DNA of 64,000 bases from Polychytrium aggregatum (taxonomy: Eukaryota; Chytridiomycota; Chytridiomycetes; Polychytriales), in NCBI RefSeq assembly GCF_025602895.1, contig NW_026516362.1, positions 25,141-89,140 of the forward strand, given 5' to 3'. Positions 1 through 9,700 of this stretch are shown in pieces. The position numbers were made by a program, and so were the translations under genes. Positions within the stretch are counted from its first letter, which is position 1, and every line of letters starts with the position of its first letter. Under the pieces are notes generated by a model. It had not been told where the DNA came from. It ran no database searches and saw nothing but the letters and a program-made list of their open reading frames with translations.

Positions 1-531
1 GTGCATCTTGGTGGGTTCGTCGGTCTGGACTCGGGCGGCAAGTTGGACAAACCAGGTGGCGAAGGCTTGGCAGGACTTGAGCTGGACCAAGCGCTTGAGG
101 TCGTTGAGGGCCTTATCTTGCGAGGAGGCCGTGTCCTCACCGAAGGTCGACTTGAGGGCAACTTCGAAGTCGGCGAAGGAGGCAGGGAAGCGGTTGGCCA
201 TGTAGAAGGCGGCCTCGTACCACTTGAAAGCTTCACCGCGGAGGAAGGAGGTGGCATAGAGGACCTTCTGGCGCTCGGGCGCAAAGAAGGCGGGATCGGC
301 GAGGAAAACCAGGTGGCACTGGGCGAGGAAGGCCGTCGTTTCATCGCGGGAACCTAGGAACTCCTTGGGCTTGTTCACCTGGTAGACCTGGCGTGGAGCG
401 GCGGCGGGAGCTTGCAGATCTTGGATCTGACGATGGAGAGCAGCGTTCTGGGTCATGAGGGCGTTCATACGCTCCTCCATGCGCGCCAGATACGCATTGA
501 GATCTGCAGGGGGTGCAGCAGGCTCAGCCAT
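1..531 (-). CDS. gag: A0 Gag, N-terminal part (runs off window)
   Basis: Start ATG at 531, read leftwards (MAEPAAPPADLN...). It corresponds to the first 177 codons of the 317-residue Gag of A1 and A4. A short predicted coiled-coil-like stretch with repeated Met/Leu/Gln is followed by the retrotransposon Gag core, including the FKWYEAAFYMANRFP segment typical of Ty3/gypsy capsid. No stop or length change is seen against A1 in the part present. The zinc knuckle lies outside the window. Role by family: particle assembly and RNA packaging. Confidence 0.85.
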   Translation of the reverse strand, partial: MAEPAAPPADLNAYLARMEERMNALMTQNAALHRQIQDLQAPAAAPRQVYQVNKPKEFLGSRDETTAFLAQCHLVFLADPAFFAPERQKVLYATSFLRGEAFKWYEAAFYMANRFPASFADFEVALKSTFGEDTASSQDKALNDLKRLVQLKSCQAFATWFVQLAARVQTDEPTKMH

Positions 532-602
532 CGGATCGACGAGGGAAAGAGAGGCGAAAGAAGAAGAAAGGCCCGGAAGCCAAGAGGGAGCGTTCAAAAT
601 GA

Positions 603-1393
603 AGTTAGAGTCCGAAGGGGACTCAACGGCAAAAGAAGAAGTGAGCTCGAAGTGAGCTCAGGGAAAGCAAGGGTAAAGTCCGAAGTGGACTCGGAGAGGG
701 AGCGAGGGAAGCAAAGATCCGTTCAAGATAAGACTTGTCTCGAAATGAGACGTGAGGAACACTCAGAGAATAAAGTAGAAGGCACTTTATTTAGTCCTAT
801 TTTGAACGCTGAGGTTCGACTACACATCGCGGGGGTCAGGCTATTTATAGACAAGTCCGGACTTGGCAGCGAAGGGCGGCCAAGGGAGGGAAAAGTGGGC
901 GATCGAGCAGGGCGAAGGGGGCGATGCACGAACGAGGGCCGAGAAGGACCACCGAGACAGGCAGAGAACCAAAGCGAGAGAGGCGCAAGCAAAAGCGAAG
1001 CACCTGGCAGGAGAAACGTGCAAAAGCGAAGCAATGTGACTCAACATCCAAGAAGCGGATTGGTCAAAGAAAAGATTAGGGCGAACGCATGCAAGATAGG
1101 CGAGGGTTTGGGGTGGTCAGGCAGGTCATGAGTCACCGGTGGGGGGACACATGGCCGGCAGCCGAATTGCAACCAATCGCAGCAAGGCGCGTGCACAAAC
1201 AAACCGGCGCGTGCGAAGAAGACAAAGGAAGCGGAGCAGCGCGGGAAAACGGAAGTACGGAAGGAGCGGAAAAGACAGGCAAAGGGCGGAAAATTGGAGG
1301 GGAACTGCAAGGCTACACACAAACAAACAGAAAGGCAAAAGAACAGCCAAGTGGGCAGTCAAAGTGGAGAACAAGCAGGAGCTATCCCTAACA
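603..1393 (-). repeat. A0 5' LTR (791 bp)
   Basis: Collinear reverse complement of the A1 LTR at 1526-2315. It has TGTTAG/CTAACA-type ends, although the internal-side terminal base is substituted (A on + at 603 where T would complete TGTTAG). It carries the same TATA box, R-start and AATAAA-like motif as the other family A LTRs. Confidence 0.93.
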
Positions 1394-1525
1394 GGAGCGT
1401 TGGTCAAGGCGTGCTTGAGGGTCTCGAACGCTTGACGTTGTGGGTGGTCCCACACGAAGGGGCACTCTTTGCGGAGTAGGTCCGTGAGTGGACCGGCAGT
1501 GCGCGCCAGATCGGGGATGAATCGG
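1394..1525 (-). pseudogene. C0 pol sliver between A0 and A1 (RT to RNase H linker)
   Basis: The 132 bp read on the - strand encode the segment from [20 protein letters not shown] to about HALTNAPV, matching C3 and C1 pol just after the reverse transcriptase. It is cut by A0 on the left and by A1 on the right. Bases 1521-1525 (ATCGG) are the A1 target duplication. It joins logically to 13197 and onwards. A Phe/Leu-level difference from other C copies (TTGG for TTCG near 1404) is visible. Confidence 0.9.
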
Positions 1526-2315
1526 TGTTAGGGATAGCTCCTGCTTGTTCTCCACCTTGACTGCACACTTGGCTGTTCTTTTGCCTTTCTGTTTGTTTGT
1601 GTGTAGCTTTGCAGTTCCCCTCCGATTTTCCGCCTTTTGCCTGCCATTTCCGCCCATTCCGCACTTCCGTTTTCCCGCGCTGCTCCGCTTCCTTTGTCTT
1701 CTTCGCACGCGCCGGTTTGTTTGTGCACGCGCCTTGCTGCGATTGGTTGCAATTCGGCTGCCGGTCATGTGTCCCCCCACCGGTGACTCATGACCTGCCT
1801 GACCGCCCCGATCTCTTGTTCATCTCGCATGCGCTCACCCCAATCTTTTCTTTGACCAATCCGCTTCTTGGATGTTGAGTCACATTGCTTCGCTTTCGCA
1901 CGTTTCTCCTGCCAGGTGCTTCGCTTTTGCTTGCGCCTCTCTCGCTTTGGTTCTCTGCCCGTCTCGGTGGTCCTTCTCGGCCCTCGTTCGTGCATCGCCC
2001 CCTTCGCCCTGCTCGATCGCCCACTTTTCCCTCCCTTGGCCGCCCTTCGCTGCCAAGTCCGGACTTGTCTATAAATAGCCTGACCCCCGCGATGTGTAGT
2101 CGAACCTCAGCGTTCAAAATAGGACTAAATAAAGTGCCTTCTACTTTATTCTCTGAGTGTTCCTCACGTCTCATTTCGAGACAAGTCTTATCTTGAACGG
2201 ATCTTGCTTCCCTCGCTCCCTCTCCGAGTCCACTTCGGACTTTACCCTTGCTTTCCCTGAGCTCACTTCGAGCTCACTTCTTCTTTTGCCGTTGAGTCCC
2301 CTTCGGACTCTAACT
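1526..2315 (+). repeat. A1 5' LTR (790 bp)
   Basis: Starts TGTTAGGG at 1526. The 3' end reads CTCTAAC followed by T where A3 and A4 have A. TATA box at 2070 (TATAAATA), putative R start at 2109 and AATAAAG downstream. Differs from the 3' LTR by one base in a T run near 2205 and by C/T changes. Confidence 0.96.
2070..2120 (+). promoter_or_regulatory. A1 LTR promoter and predicted self-primer
   Basis: TATAAATA begins at 2070. Exactly 39 bp downstream, AGCGTTCAAAAT (2109-2120) is perfectly complementary over 12 nt to ATTTTGAACGCT just inside the LTR (2318-2329). In Tf1 of fission yeast the first bases of the transcript fold back on the primer site and prime minus-strand synthesis; this geometry suggests the same here. 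The transcript start is inferred. Confidence 0.75.
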
Positions 2316-2317
2316 TC

Positions 2318-2329
2318 ATTTTGAACGCT
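2318..2329 (+). other. A1 primer binding site (self-priming type)
   Basis: ATTTTGAACGCT begins two bases after the LTR end and lacks the TGG expected for a tRNA CCA end. It is the reverse complement of 2109-2120. The same two-base spacer and pairing occur in A3 and A4. Confidence 0.75.
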
Positions 2330-2386
2330 CCCTCTTGGCTTCCCGGCCTTTCTTCTTCTTTCGCCTCTCTTTCCCTCGTCGATCCG

Positions 2387-3340
2387 ATGGCTGAGCCTGC
2401 TGCACCCCCTGCAGATTTGAATGCGTATCTGGCGCGCATGGAGGAGCGTATGAACGCCCTCATGACCCAGAACGCTGCTCTCCATCGTCAAATCCAGGAC
2501 CTGCAAGCTCCCGCCGCCGCTCCCCGCCAGGTCTACCAGGTGAACAAGCCCAAGGAGTTCCTAGGTTCCCGTGACGAAACGACGGCCTTCCTCGCCCAGT
2601 GCCACCTGGTCTTCCTCGCCGATCCCGCCTTCTTCGCGCCCGAGCGCCAGAAGGTCCTTTACGCCACCTCCTTCCTCCGCGGCGAGGCCTTCAAGTGGTA
2701 CGAGGCCGCATTCTACATGGCCAACCGCTTCCCTGCTTCCTTCGCCGACTTCGAAGTTGCCCTCAAGTCGACCTTCGGTGAGGACACGGCCTCCTCGCAA
2801 GATAAGGCCTTGAACGACCTCAAGCGCTTGGTCCAGCTCAAGTCCTGCCAAGCCTTTGCCACCCGCTTCGTCCAACTTGCCGCCCGCGTCCAGACTGATG
2901 AACCCACCAAGATGCACTTCTTCAAGGAGGGTTTGAAGTCTGAGGTCAAGTTCCACCTCATCGGTCTCCGCCCCGCTCCCGCTTCCTTGCCCGAGTTGAT
3001 CAAGGCAGCGGTCGAGTACGACGATGCCCTCCATCGTCTCAAGGTCTCCTCCCGTTCCCAGCCTCCTCCTCCTTCTTCTCGCTCTGCTCCCCATCACCAC
3101 CATTCTCCCGCTCATGTTTCTCCTTCCTCCTCTTCTGCACCCACTCCCATGGACCTTGACTCTGTCTCGGTCCGCCCTGCTAAGCTCTCCGACGTCGAGA
3201 AAAAGCGACGTCGTGAGCAGGGTCTCTGTTTGTACTGCGGGGAAAAGTCTTGTCCCGGCAGTCGCGATGTTCAGCAGTGCCCGGTTCTGGTCAAACGGAA
3301 CTCGGGAAATGCTCACAGCCGAGCAGCACCTCGCAAGTAA
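2387..3340 (+). CDS. gag: A1 Gag
   Basis: 317 residues from ATG 2387 (MAEPAAPP), chosen because the upstream in-frame TTG lies in the primer-site region. Structural Gag: N-terminal helical region, capsid-like core around residues 60-210, a Pro/Ser/His-rich linker, then a zinc knuckle near the C-terminus. The knuckle is unusual, C-x2-C-x4-C-x8-C (CLYCGEKSC...QQC), with Cys where CCHC knuckles have His. The stop TAA at 3338-3340 lies in the loop of a perfect 8-bp inverted repeat. Pol overlaps in the -1 frame from 3217. Role by family: virus-like particle formation and RNA packaging. Confidence 0.93.
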   Translation: MAEPAAPPADLNAYLARMEERMNALMTQNAALHRQIQDLQAPAAAPRQVYQVNKPKEFLGSRDETTAFLAQCHLVFLADPAFFAPERQKVLYATSFLRGEAFKWYEAAFYMANRFPASFADFEVALKSTFGEDTASSQDKALNDLKRLVQLKSCQAFATRFVQLAARVQTDEPTKMHFFKEGLKSEVKFHLIGLRPAPASLPELIKAAVEYDDALHRLKVSSRSQPPPPSSRSAPHHHHSPAHVSPSSSSAPTPMDLDSVSVRPAKLSDVEKKRRREQGLCLYCGEKSCPGSRDVQQCPVLVKRNSGNAHSRAAPRK

Positions 3341-5388
3341 GCGAGGTGGTCTGTTCGGCGATACGAACATCTTCCCCTTTTGACTCGTCACTATCGGACG
3401 ATAAGCTTCTTCTTCCGGCCACTCTTATCGTCATGAGTCTTTCTGGCCCGGTCTCCATCTCCCTCTCTGTTTTTATTGATGATGGATGTACCGCTCTTGC
3501 CCTCATTGATCCTGCCTTTGCGGATCTCCATAAACTCTCTCTTATCCCTCTTTCTACTCCTTACTCCGTTTCTCTTGCTGATGGTTCTTCGGCCGGTTTC
3601 ATTCGTTTCCAAACCGTTCCTGTGACTCTGACCATTGGTTCCCACACCGAGTCGATTTCTTTTCTTGTGACTCGACTCTCCACCACTCCCATCACTCTTG
3701 GTCTTCCCTGGATGCGTTTGCATAATCCAGTTGTCAATTGGAAGTCCCTCTCCCTCTCTTTCTCCGATCCCTCGTGCCTTGCTGATGGACACATCCTCGC
3801 CGATGTCTCTGCTTCTTCCTTGGACACTTCGTCCACTTCCGGCTCTTCGCCTCCCCCTTCGGGCACTTCGCCTTTGACTCTTCCTCCCTCCGGTCCTTCC
3901 CTTACACCGGTTCCCTCCTTTGGCACTTCGCCTTCCCTTTCTTCCCGCCTTGACTCTGCTTCGCTTTCTGAAGAGCCAACGGCTTTATCTTCGCCCGACA
4001 TTGAGCTCGTTAATGCGGCGAGTCTTCTCCGTCTTGCACGGGAAGACAAGCTCGACATTTTCGCTGCCCAAATGGATATCCGTCCTCCTTCGCCGGAGAC
4101 GTATCCTACGGTGTCGATAAGGTCCGTGCTCACGACGAAGGTGTATGCCGAGTCTGGCACCCCTGTTGACTCTCGAGGTGTCCCGCTCAAATACAATGAG
4201 TTTGGCGACGTTTTCAGCCTCAAGTCTGACCCTCCTTCTTCCTTGCCTCCTCACCGTCCGTATGACTTGTCCATTGAGTTTGTACGGACCGAGGATGGAA
4301 AGGAACCTCGTTTGCCAAAGCCGGGGAAAGTCTATCCTTTGTCCCCGGCCGAGGAATCTGCTCTTTCGGAGTATCTGACCAACGCCCTCGCACGTGGTTG
4401 GATCTCCAAATCCTCTTCTCCCGTTGGTGCTCCCTGCTTCTTCGTGAAGAAGCCCAATGGTGGTCTTCGCCTTTGCGTCGACTACCGGGGCCTCAATGCC
4501 ATCACGAAGAAGAATCGCTACCCTCTCCCCCTTTTCCAGGATCTTCTGGATAAACTTTCTTCTGCCCGCGTCTTTTCACACCTTGACCTCCCTGATGCTT
4601 ACCACTTGGTTCGTGTCAAGAAGGGCGATGAGTGGAAGACTGCTTTTGTTTGCAAATCTGGCTCTTTTGAGTACAATGTTATCCCCTTTGGTCTTTCGAA
4701 TGCCCCCGCTGCTTTTCAGTTTTTTATGAACGACATCTTCTCGGACCTCCTTGGTGTCTGTGTTGTCATTTATCTTGACGACATCCTGATCTTCTCAAAA
4801 GATCCCCAGGAGCATGAGGAGCATGTTAAACTTGTTCTTTCTCGCCTTCGTCAACACTCCCTTAAGGTCAATCCGGCCAAGTGTTCTTTTGACCTTTCCG
4901 AAGTTGATTTTCTCGGCATGATCATTTCTGCCGATGGCATTAAAATGGACCCTGCCAAGGTCGAGGCCGTTTCCCTTTGGCCTGTTCCCTCTTCTGCTCG
5001 CGATATCCAAGTATTTATTGGGTTCGCAAACTTTTATCGCCGCTTCGTCAAGGACTTTTCTGCACTTGCTCGTCCTTTGACTTCCCTTACCACCAAATCC
5101 TCCACCTTCTCTTGGTCTCCCGAGGCCCAAGAGGCTTTTGATTCTCTCAAACGTTCTTTCACTTCCGCTCCTATTCTTCGATACTTTGATTTCTCTAAAC
5201 CCGCTGTCATTGAGCCCGATGCTTCTGACTTTGCTCTGGGTGCCGTCCTTTCCCAGTTTGACTCTGACGGCGCTCTTCACCCCGTTGCTTTTCACTCTCG
5301 GCAATTCCGTCCCGCCGAGGTGAATTATGACACTCACGACAAAGAGCTCCTTGCTATTGTCGATTCCTTCACTGCCTGGCGTCATTAC
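3217..5388 (+). pseudogene. pol: A1 Pol, part 1: protease, RT, start of RNase H
   Basis: Open -1 frame entered by frameshift near 3310. The aspartic protease motif is FIDDG at 3472-3486, with Asp where Ser or Thr is normal (D-D-G instead of D-S/T-G). A long Ser/Pro/Thr-rich spacer follows (about 3800-3970). RT has VDYRGLN, the FGLSNAPAAFQ segment and YLDD at 4771-4782. RNase H begins with EPDASDFALGAVLSQ near 5214. The frame is broken at 5388 by B1 after ...AWRHY and resumes at 10649. The break plus the later TAG make this copy non-functional for Pol. Confidence 0.93.
3304..3348 (+). promoter_or_regulatory. A1 -1 frameshift signal at gag/pol junction
   Basis: GGGAAAT at 3304-3310 is in gag phase as G GGA AAT, a canonical X XXY YYZ heptamer. 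A slip gives GGG AAA TGC in the open pol frame. Sixteen bases downstream, CACCTCGC (3327-3334) and GCGAGGTG (3341-3348) form a perfect 8-bp stem whose 6-nt loop AAGTAA contains the gag stop. The spacer is longer than usual; a nearer weak GCTC/GAGC stem (3311-3324) may help. Conserved in A3 and A4. Confidence 0.75.
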
Positions 5389-5625
5389 TGTAATGGGCAC
5401 GCGGACAGGGAGCTCCGGGACGACCCGGAAGGCATCCCGAGGGGGCTTAGCCCGCGCCAAGGAGCGCAGGCAAGCCGGTCCGCTACCCCCCAGGGATGTA
5501 AATGCAAGGCGTCGCCCGCCGAAAATAAACCGGCGAGACGACAACACCGTCCTTCGCCTAGTAAACCAGTCGTTACCCGCTCACTCCAGTCCGTCCGCTC
5601 TCGTCCAGTCCCCAGTCCTGTTACA
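5389..5625 (+). repeat. B1 5' LTR (237 bp)
   Basis: TGTAATGGG...CCTGTTACA, with TGTAA/TTACA inverted ends. A TATA-like TGTAAATG starts at 5497, 39 bp before A5536 within the predicted self-primer GAGACGACAA (5535-5544). Confidence 0.97.
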
Positions 5626-5627
5626 GT

Positions 5628-5637
5628 TTGTCGTCTC
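5628..5637 (+). other. B1 primer binding site (self-priming type)
   Basis: TTGTCGTCTC, two bases after the LTR, is the exact reverse complement of GAGACGACAA at 5535-5544 in the LTR. Ten-nt match and the same 2-nt spacer as families A, E and F. No tRNA-like TGG start. Confidence 0.65.
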
Positions 5638-5645
5638 CCCTCCTT

Positions 5646-5715
5646 TTGCCTTGCCTTGCCTTGCCTTGCCTTGCCTTGCCTTGCCTTGCCTTGCCTTGCC
5701 TTGCCTTGCCTTGCC
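5646..5715 (+). repeat. (TTGCC)14 microsatellite in B1 leader
   Basis: Fourteen uninterrupted TTGCC units between primer site and gag ATG, followed by degenerate CTGTGCC units to about 5731. It lies in the transcribed, untranslated leader and is pyrimidine-rich. The B2 leader is outside the window, so copy-number variation cannot be assessed here. Confidence 0.95.
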
Positions 5716-5746
5716 CTGTGCCCTGTGCCCTGTCTCTCTGTTAACC

Positions 5747-6727
5747 ATGTACAATCCCGACGTCCCGCCGATGGAGGCTGAAGCTCCTCCTCCCCCCGAT
5801 GCCAACCAACTGTTCGCTGCCTATCAGCAACTGCACGAGCAGTTCGGTCAGTTGCAGCACGCATACGCTGCCCTCCAGCAAGCCCAAGTTCCCAATGCCC
5901 AGCAGCACGCCGCGCTGGGCAACTTCCTCGCCCAACTTCCCCAGGCTCCCAACGAGCCACGGATGGCTGACCCACCCATGTTCTCTGGTCGCCGTTCGGA
6001 GACTCGTTCGTTCTTGAACCACCTGCGCTTGATTTACTCGGTCCAACCTCGCCGCTACAGCACCGAGCGCCTCAAGGTCATGTTCGCTGCCAGTTTCCTT
6101 CGCGAAACTGCAGCAGCATGGTTCGCTCCGGTGCTGGAGCGCAACGACGCCATGGTGCTGGACAACTTCGAGGAGTTTGTCCGCCGCCTCGACGCCTCGT
6201 TCGGTGACCCCGATCGAACCAAGTCAGCCGAGAGAGCCCTAGACACGCTCACCCAAGGAACCCGATCGGCCGCCAGCTACATCGCCGAGTTCCGTCGCCT
6301 CGCAGTCGACACGGACTGGAACGACGCGGCCCTCCGCTTTGCCCTCCGCCGTGGTCTGCACCCAGAGGTCAAGGACGAGCTCGCCAAGTCCCGAGAGCCG
6401 TTCAACCTCGACGACCTTGTCGAACACATAATATCGATCGACAACCGCCTGTACGAGCGCCGTCAAGAACAACGTGCAGAGCGCCGCTACCAGCCCGCCC
6501 CCCGCGCAAGCTCAAGATTCCCGACCAACGCCTACGCCTCGGCCGAACCCACTCCAATGGAAGTGGACGCCTTAAAGGCACCTCTTGGCCCGCAGCCCGC
6601 AGCGAAGGGTAAGCTGGCCATCGACGAGCGCGACCGACGTCGTCGCTTGGGCCTCTGCCTCTATTGTGGAGGCAAAGGCCATATCGCAAAGCACTGCCCT
6701 GAGAAGCAACAGCAGGGTTTTCGCTGA
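5747..6727 (+). CDS. gag: B1 Gag
   Basis: 326 residues from ATG 5747 (MYNPDVPPMEAEAPPP). The in-frame sequence upstream only translates the TTGCC repeat and LTR, so this ATG is preferred. Gln-rich N-terminal coiled-coil-like segment (residues about 18-55), capsid-type core (FSGRRSETRSFLNHLRL to about residue 225), basic linker, and a standard CCHC knuckle CLYCGGKGHIAKHC near the C-terminus. The TGA at 6725-6727 overlaps the first bases of an 11-bp hairpin stem. Pol follows in the -1 frame. Structural particle protein by family. Confidence 0.95.
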   Translation: MYNPDVPPMEAEAPPPPDANQLFAAYQQLHEQFGQLQHAYAALQQAQVPNAQQHAALGNFLAQLPQAPNEPRMADPPMFSGRRSETRSFLNHLRLIYSVQPRRYSTERLKVMFAASFLRETAAAWFAPVLERNDAMVLDNFEEFVRRLDASFGDPDRTKSAERALDTLTQGTRSAASYIAEFRRLAVDTDWNDAALRFALRRGLHPEVKDELAKSREPFNLDDLVEHIISIDNRLYERRQEQRAERRYQPAPRASSRFPTNAYASAEPTPMEVDALKAPLGPQPAAKGKLAIDERDRRRRLGLCLYCGGKGHIAKHCPEKQQQGFR

Positions 6728-9700
6728 GTCCGGCGGCTGCATCAGGAGCCCCGCCGGACTCCAACAACAAACCTCCTGACCCTACCCATGCAGAGCGTGC
6801 ACTCATCAGCAGCCTCTCGAGTGGTACTCCACCAATGTGCTTTGAGATTCCCGTATCTTGCCAATCCCAAGAGTCCCAGTTTACCGCCAAGGCCTTCATC
6901 GACTCTGGGGCCCAGCTGAACTGCATGGATGCTGACTTTGCCCAACGCCACCAAGTTCCACTCCGATGCTTGGACAGCCCCATTGATGGACGGGCCATCG
7001 ATGGCCAACCACTCACATCCGGGGGCATCTCGCACGAGACCTTGCCCCTTGTGATGGACATCGATAGCCACAAGGAAGTCATCACCTTCAAGATCATCAA
7101 GTCCCCATACCACCAAGTTATCCTGGGCTACCCGTGGCTGCAATCCCACGAGCCTTGGATACGTTGGGGCAAGAAGATCATCCGATTCACATCCAGTCAT
7201 TGCCAAGAGGTGTGTCGGTCCGAAACCGTATCGCTCCCAACGGAGCCAAGTCAGTCGTTGCCTCCGGACTCTGCACCCTCCGAGCCAGATACCGAGAGCG
7301 CACAAGACGCTCCGAGCGTGCCCACCTTGCCTCATGTGTCGTTCGTCAGCGCCGCGGGCCTCAAGAGAATGCTCAAGCGGGGCCAGCCAGTCCTGATTGG
7401 AGCCTTGAGCACCGCAACTCCGGAAACAGACCTCCCGCTCCCAGACAAATACGAAGACTACAACGATGTGTTCAGCAAGCAACAGGCTGACCACTTGCCC
7501 GACCACCGACCGTGGGACCACCGCGTCGAGCTGGTCGACCCGGACAAGCACCCGGTCCGTGGCCCGGTGTACCCCCTCACAGAGTTGGAGATGCAGGCAC
7601 TGCAAGACTATGTCAAGGAGAACCTTGACAAGGAATTCATTCGCCGGAGCACCTCCCCGGTTGCCGCTCCAATTCTGTTCGTGAAGAAGAAATCCGGCGA
7701 GCTACGGCTGTGCGTCGACTACCGCCGTTTGAACCAAGCATGCAAGAAGCAGTTCTACCCACTCCCAAACATTCGAGACCTGTTCAGGAAGATCCGAAGC
7801 GCCCGAGTCTTCACCAAGCTGGACCTCCGAGGGGCGTACAACCTCGTGAGGATCGCCGAGGGCCACGAGTGGCTCACCAGTTTCACTTGCCCTTTGGGGC
7901 AGTTCGAATACTTGGTGATGCCATTCGGGCTGCAAGGTGCGCCGGCCACATTCCAGGCGTTCATGGATCATGTCATGAAGGATCTGGGACACTGTGTGGC
8001 TGTGTACTTGGATGACATTCTCATTTACTCCGAGGACCCCGAGCAACACGAAGACCATGTGCGTGCTGTCCTGGAACAGCTCCGCCGCAATGGACTGTAC
8101 TGCAAGCTCGAGAAGTGCCATTTCGACACGGACGAAGTCGAGTTCCTGGGACACATTGTCAACACCGAGGGCATCAAGATGGATCCCCGCAAGGTGCAAG
8201 GTGTCCTCGACTGGGTCCCGCCCCAGTCTGTGAAGCAATTGCAGATGTTCCTGGGTCTTGCCAATTACTACAGGACATTCATCCACGACTTCAGCAAGAT
8301 AGCTACCCCACTGCACGCCCTGACGGGCAACTCGGGGAGTTTCGAGTGGTCTCCCACGGCTCAGGAAGCATTCGATCTGCTGAAGCAAGCCTTCACGACG
8401 GCACCTGTGCTCGCACACCCAGACCCGGATAAGCCATTCGTTGTTGAGACAGACGCCAGCGACTATGCTTTGGGAGCCGTGCTCTGCCAGCTTGGACCCG
8501 ACGAGTCGATGCATCCGATCTCGTACATGTCACGCAAGCTGACGGCACCAGAGATCAACTACGAAGTGTACGACAAGGAGATGCTTGCCATTGTCACGGC
8601 ACTCAAGGAGTGGAGGCACTTCCTCTCCGGATCCAAGCACAAGGTGGTGGTCCACAGTGACCACAAGAACCTGGTGTACTTCACCACCAGTCGCATGCTC
8701 AACCGTCGCCAAGCGCGATGGGCGATGTTCCTGTCCGAGTTTGACTACGAGATCGTGTACAAGCCTGGAAGGGAGATGGTCGTGCCCGACGCCCTCTCCA
8801 GGAAGCCCCAGCTGGAGATCAAGCCGGACGAGCCGGCTTACACACAGCAGCGCCAAGTGCTGCTGGATGCAAGTCGCCTCAGAATCGCTGCCCTTCAGGT
8901 GATAGCACTGTCGGCATTCGAGGAGAAGGTCAAAGCAGTTCAACAGACTGACCCCTATGCCCAGGAAGTAATCGCAAACCTGACCAACCCGCGATTCCAT
9001 GCCTTCCGCCTCCGAGATGGACTCCTCTTCCGAGACGGGTTGCTGTATGTCCCGACCACCGAGCTGCAGCTTGAAGTGCTGTGGGACAGCCACGACTCGA
9101 GGACGGCGGGCCATTTTGGGAGGGAGAAAACACTGGAGCTCCTGAGCAGGAACTACTGGTTTCCCAAGATGGCCGCCACGGTGCGCAAGTACGTGCAGTC
9201 CTGCGAGACGTGCTGCAGAGCCAAGCCAGCACGCCACGCACCATACGGACTGCTTAAGCCACTCCCGATCCCGGAGTCACCCTGGTCGGCCGTATCCATG
9301 GACTTTGTGGTCGAACTTCCCAAGTCCGAAGGCTTCGACGCAATTGCCGTGTTCGTCGACAGGCTCACGAAGATGGCCCACTTCCGGGCTTGCAGTACCT
9401 CCATCACGGCCGAAGAAACGGCAACGCTGTTCATGGACAGCATCTTCAGGATCCACGGGGCTCCCAAGTCCATCGTGACGGACAGGGGTCCGCAGTTCAA
9501 GTCCACCTTCTGGCGACGATTCCATGAGCTTCTGGGCACTTCGACTGACCTGTCCAGCGCCTACCACCCCGAGTCGGATGGGCAGTCGGAAAGAGTCAAC
9601 AGCGTCCTCGAAACCTTCATCCGATGTTACTGCGATTACCAACAGGACGATTGGGTCTCGCTTTTGCCGTTAGCTGAGTTCGCATACAATAACTCGGCCC

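Larger units (their letters stand above)
1..1393 (-). mobile_element. A0: family A chromovirus, 5' end only in window
   Basis: Reverse-oriented family A element seen from its 5' LTR into gag; the rest lies left of the window. It matches A1, A3 and A4 closely. Its LTR edge at 1393 abuts 132 bp of C-family pol, so it was inserted into C0. Its left target duplication is outside the window and cannot be checked. Together with A1 it forms a head-to-head arrangement with facing 5' LTRs. Confidence 0.93.

Noticed and set aside
412-1131. 239-codon frame in the A LTR, recurring in every A LTR copy
   Set aside because: Lies on the antisense strand across U3, R and U5, without protein-like features; recurs only because the LTR recurs. 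High GC and few stops explain it.
5646-5715. Peptide repeat CLALP encoded by the TTGCC array as an N-terminal extension of B Gag
   Set aside because: Upstream of the good ATG at 5747 and in continuity with LTR and A1 pol sequence; it is a leader microsatellite.
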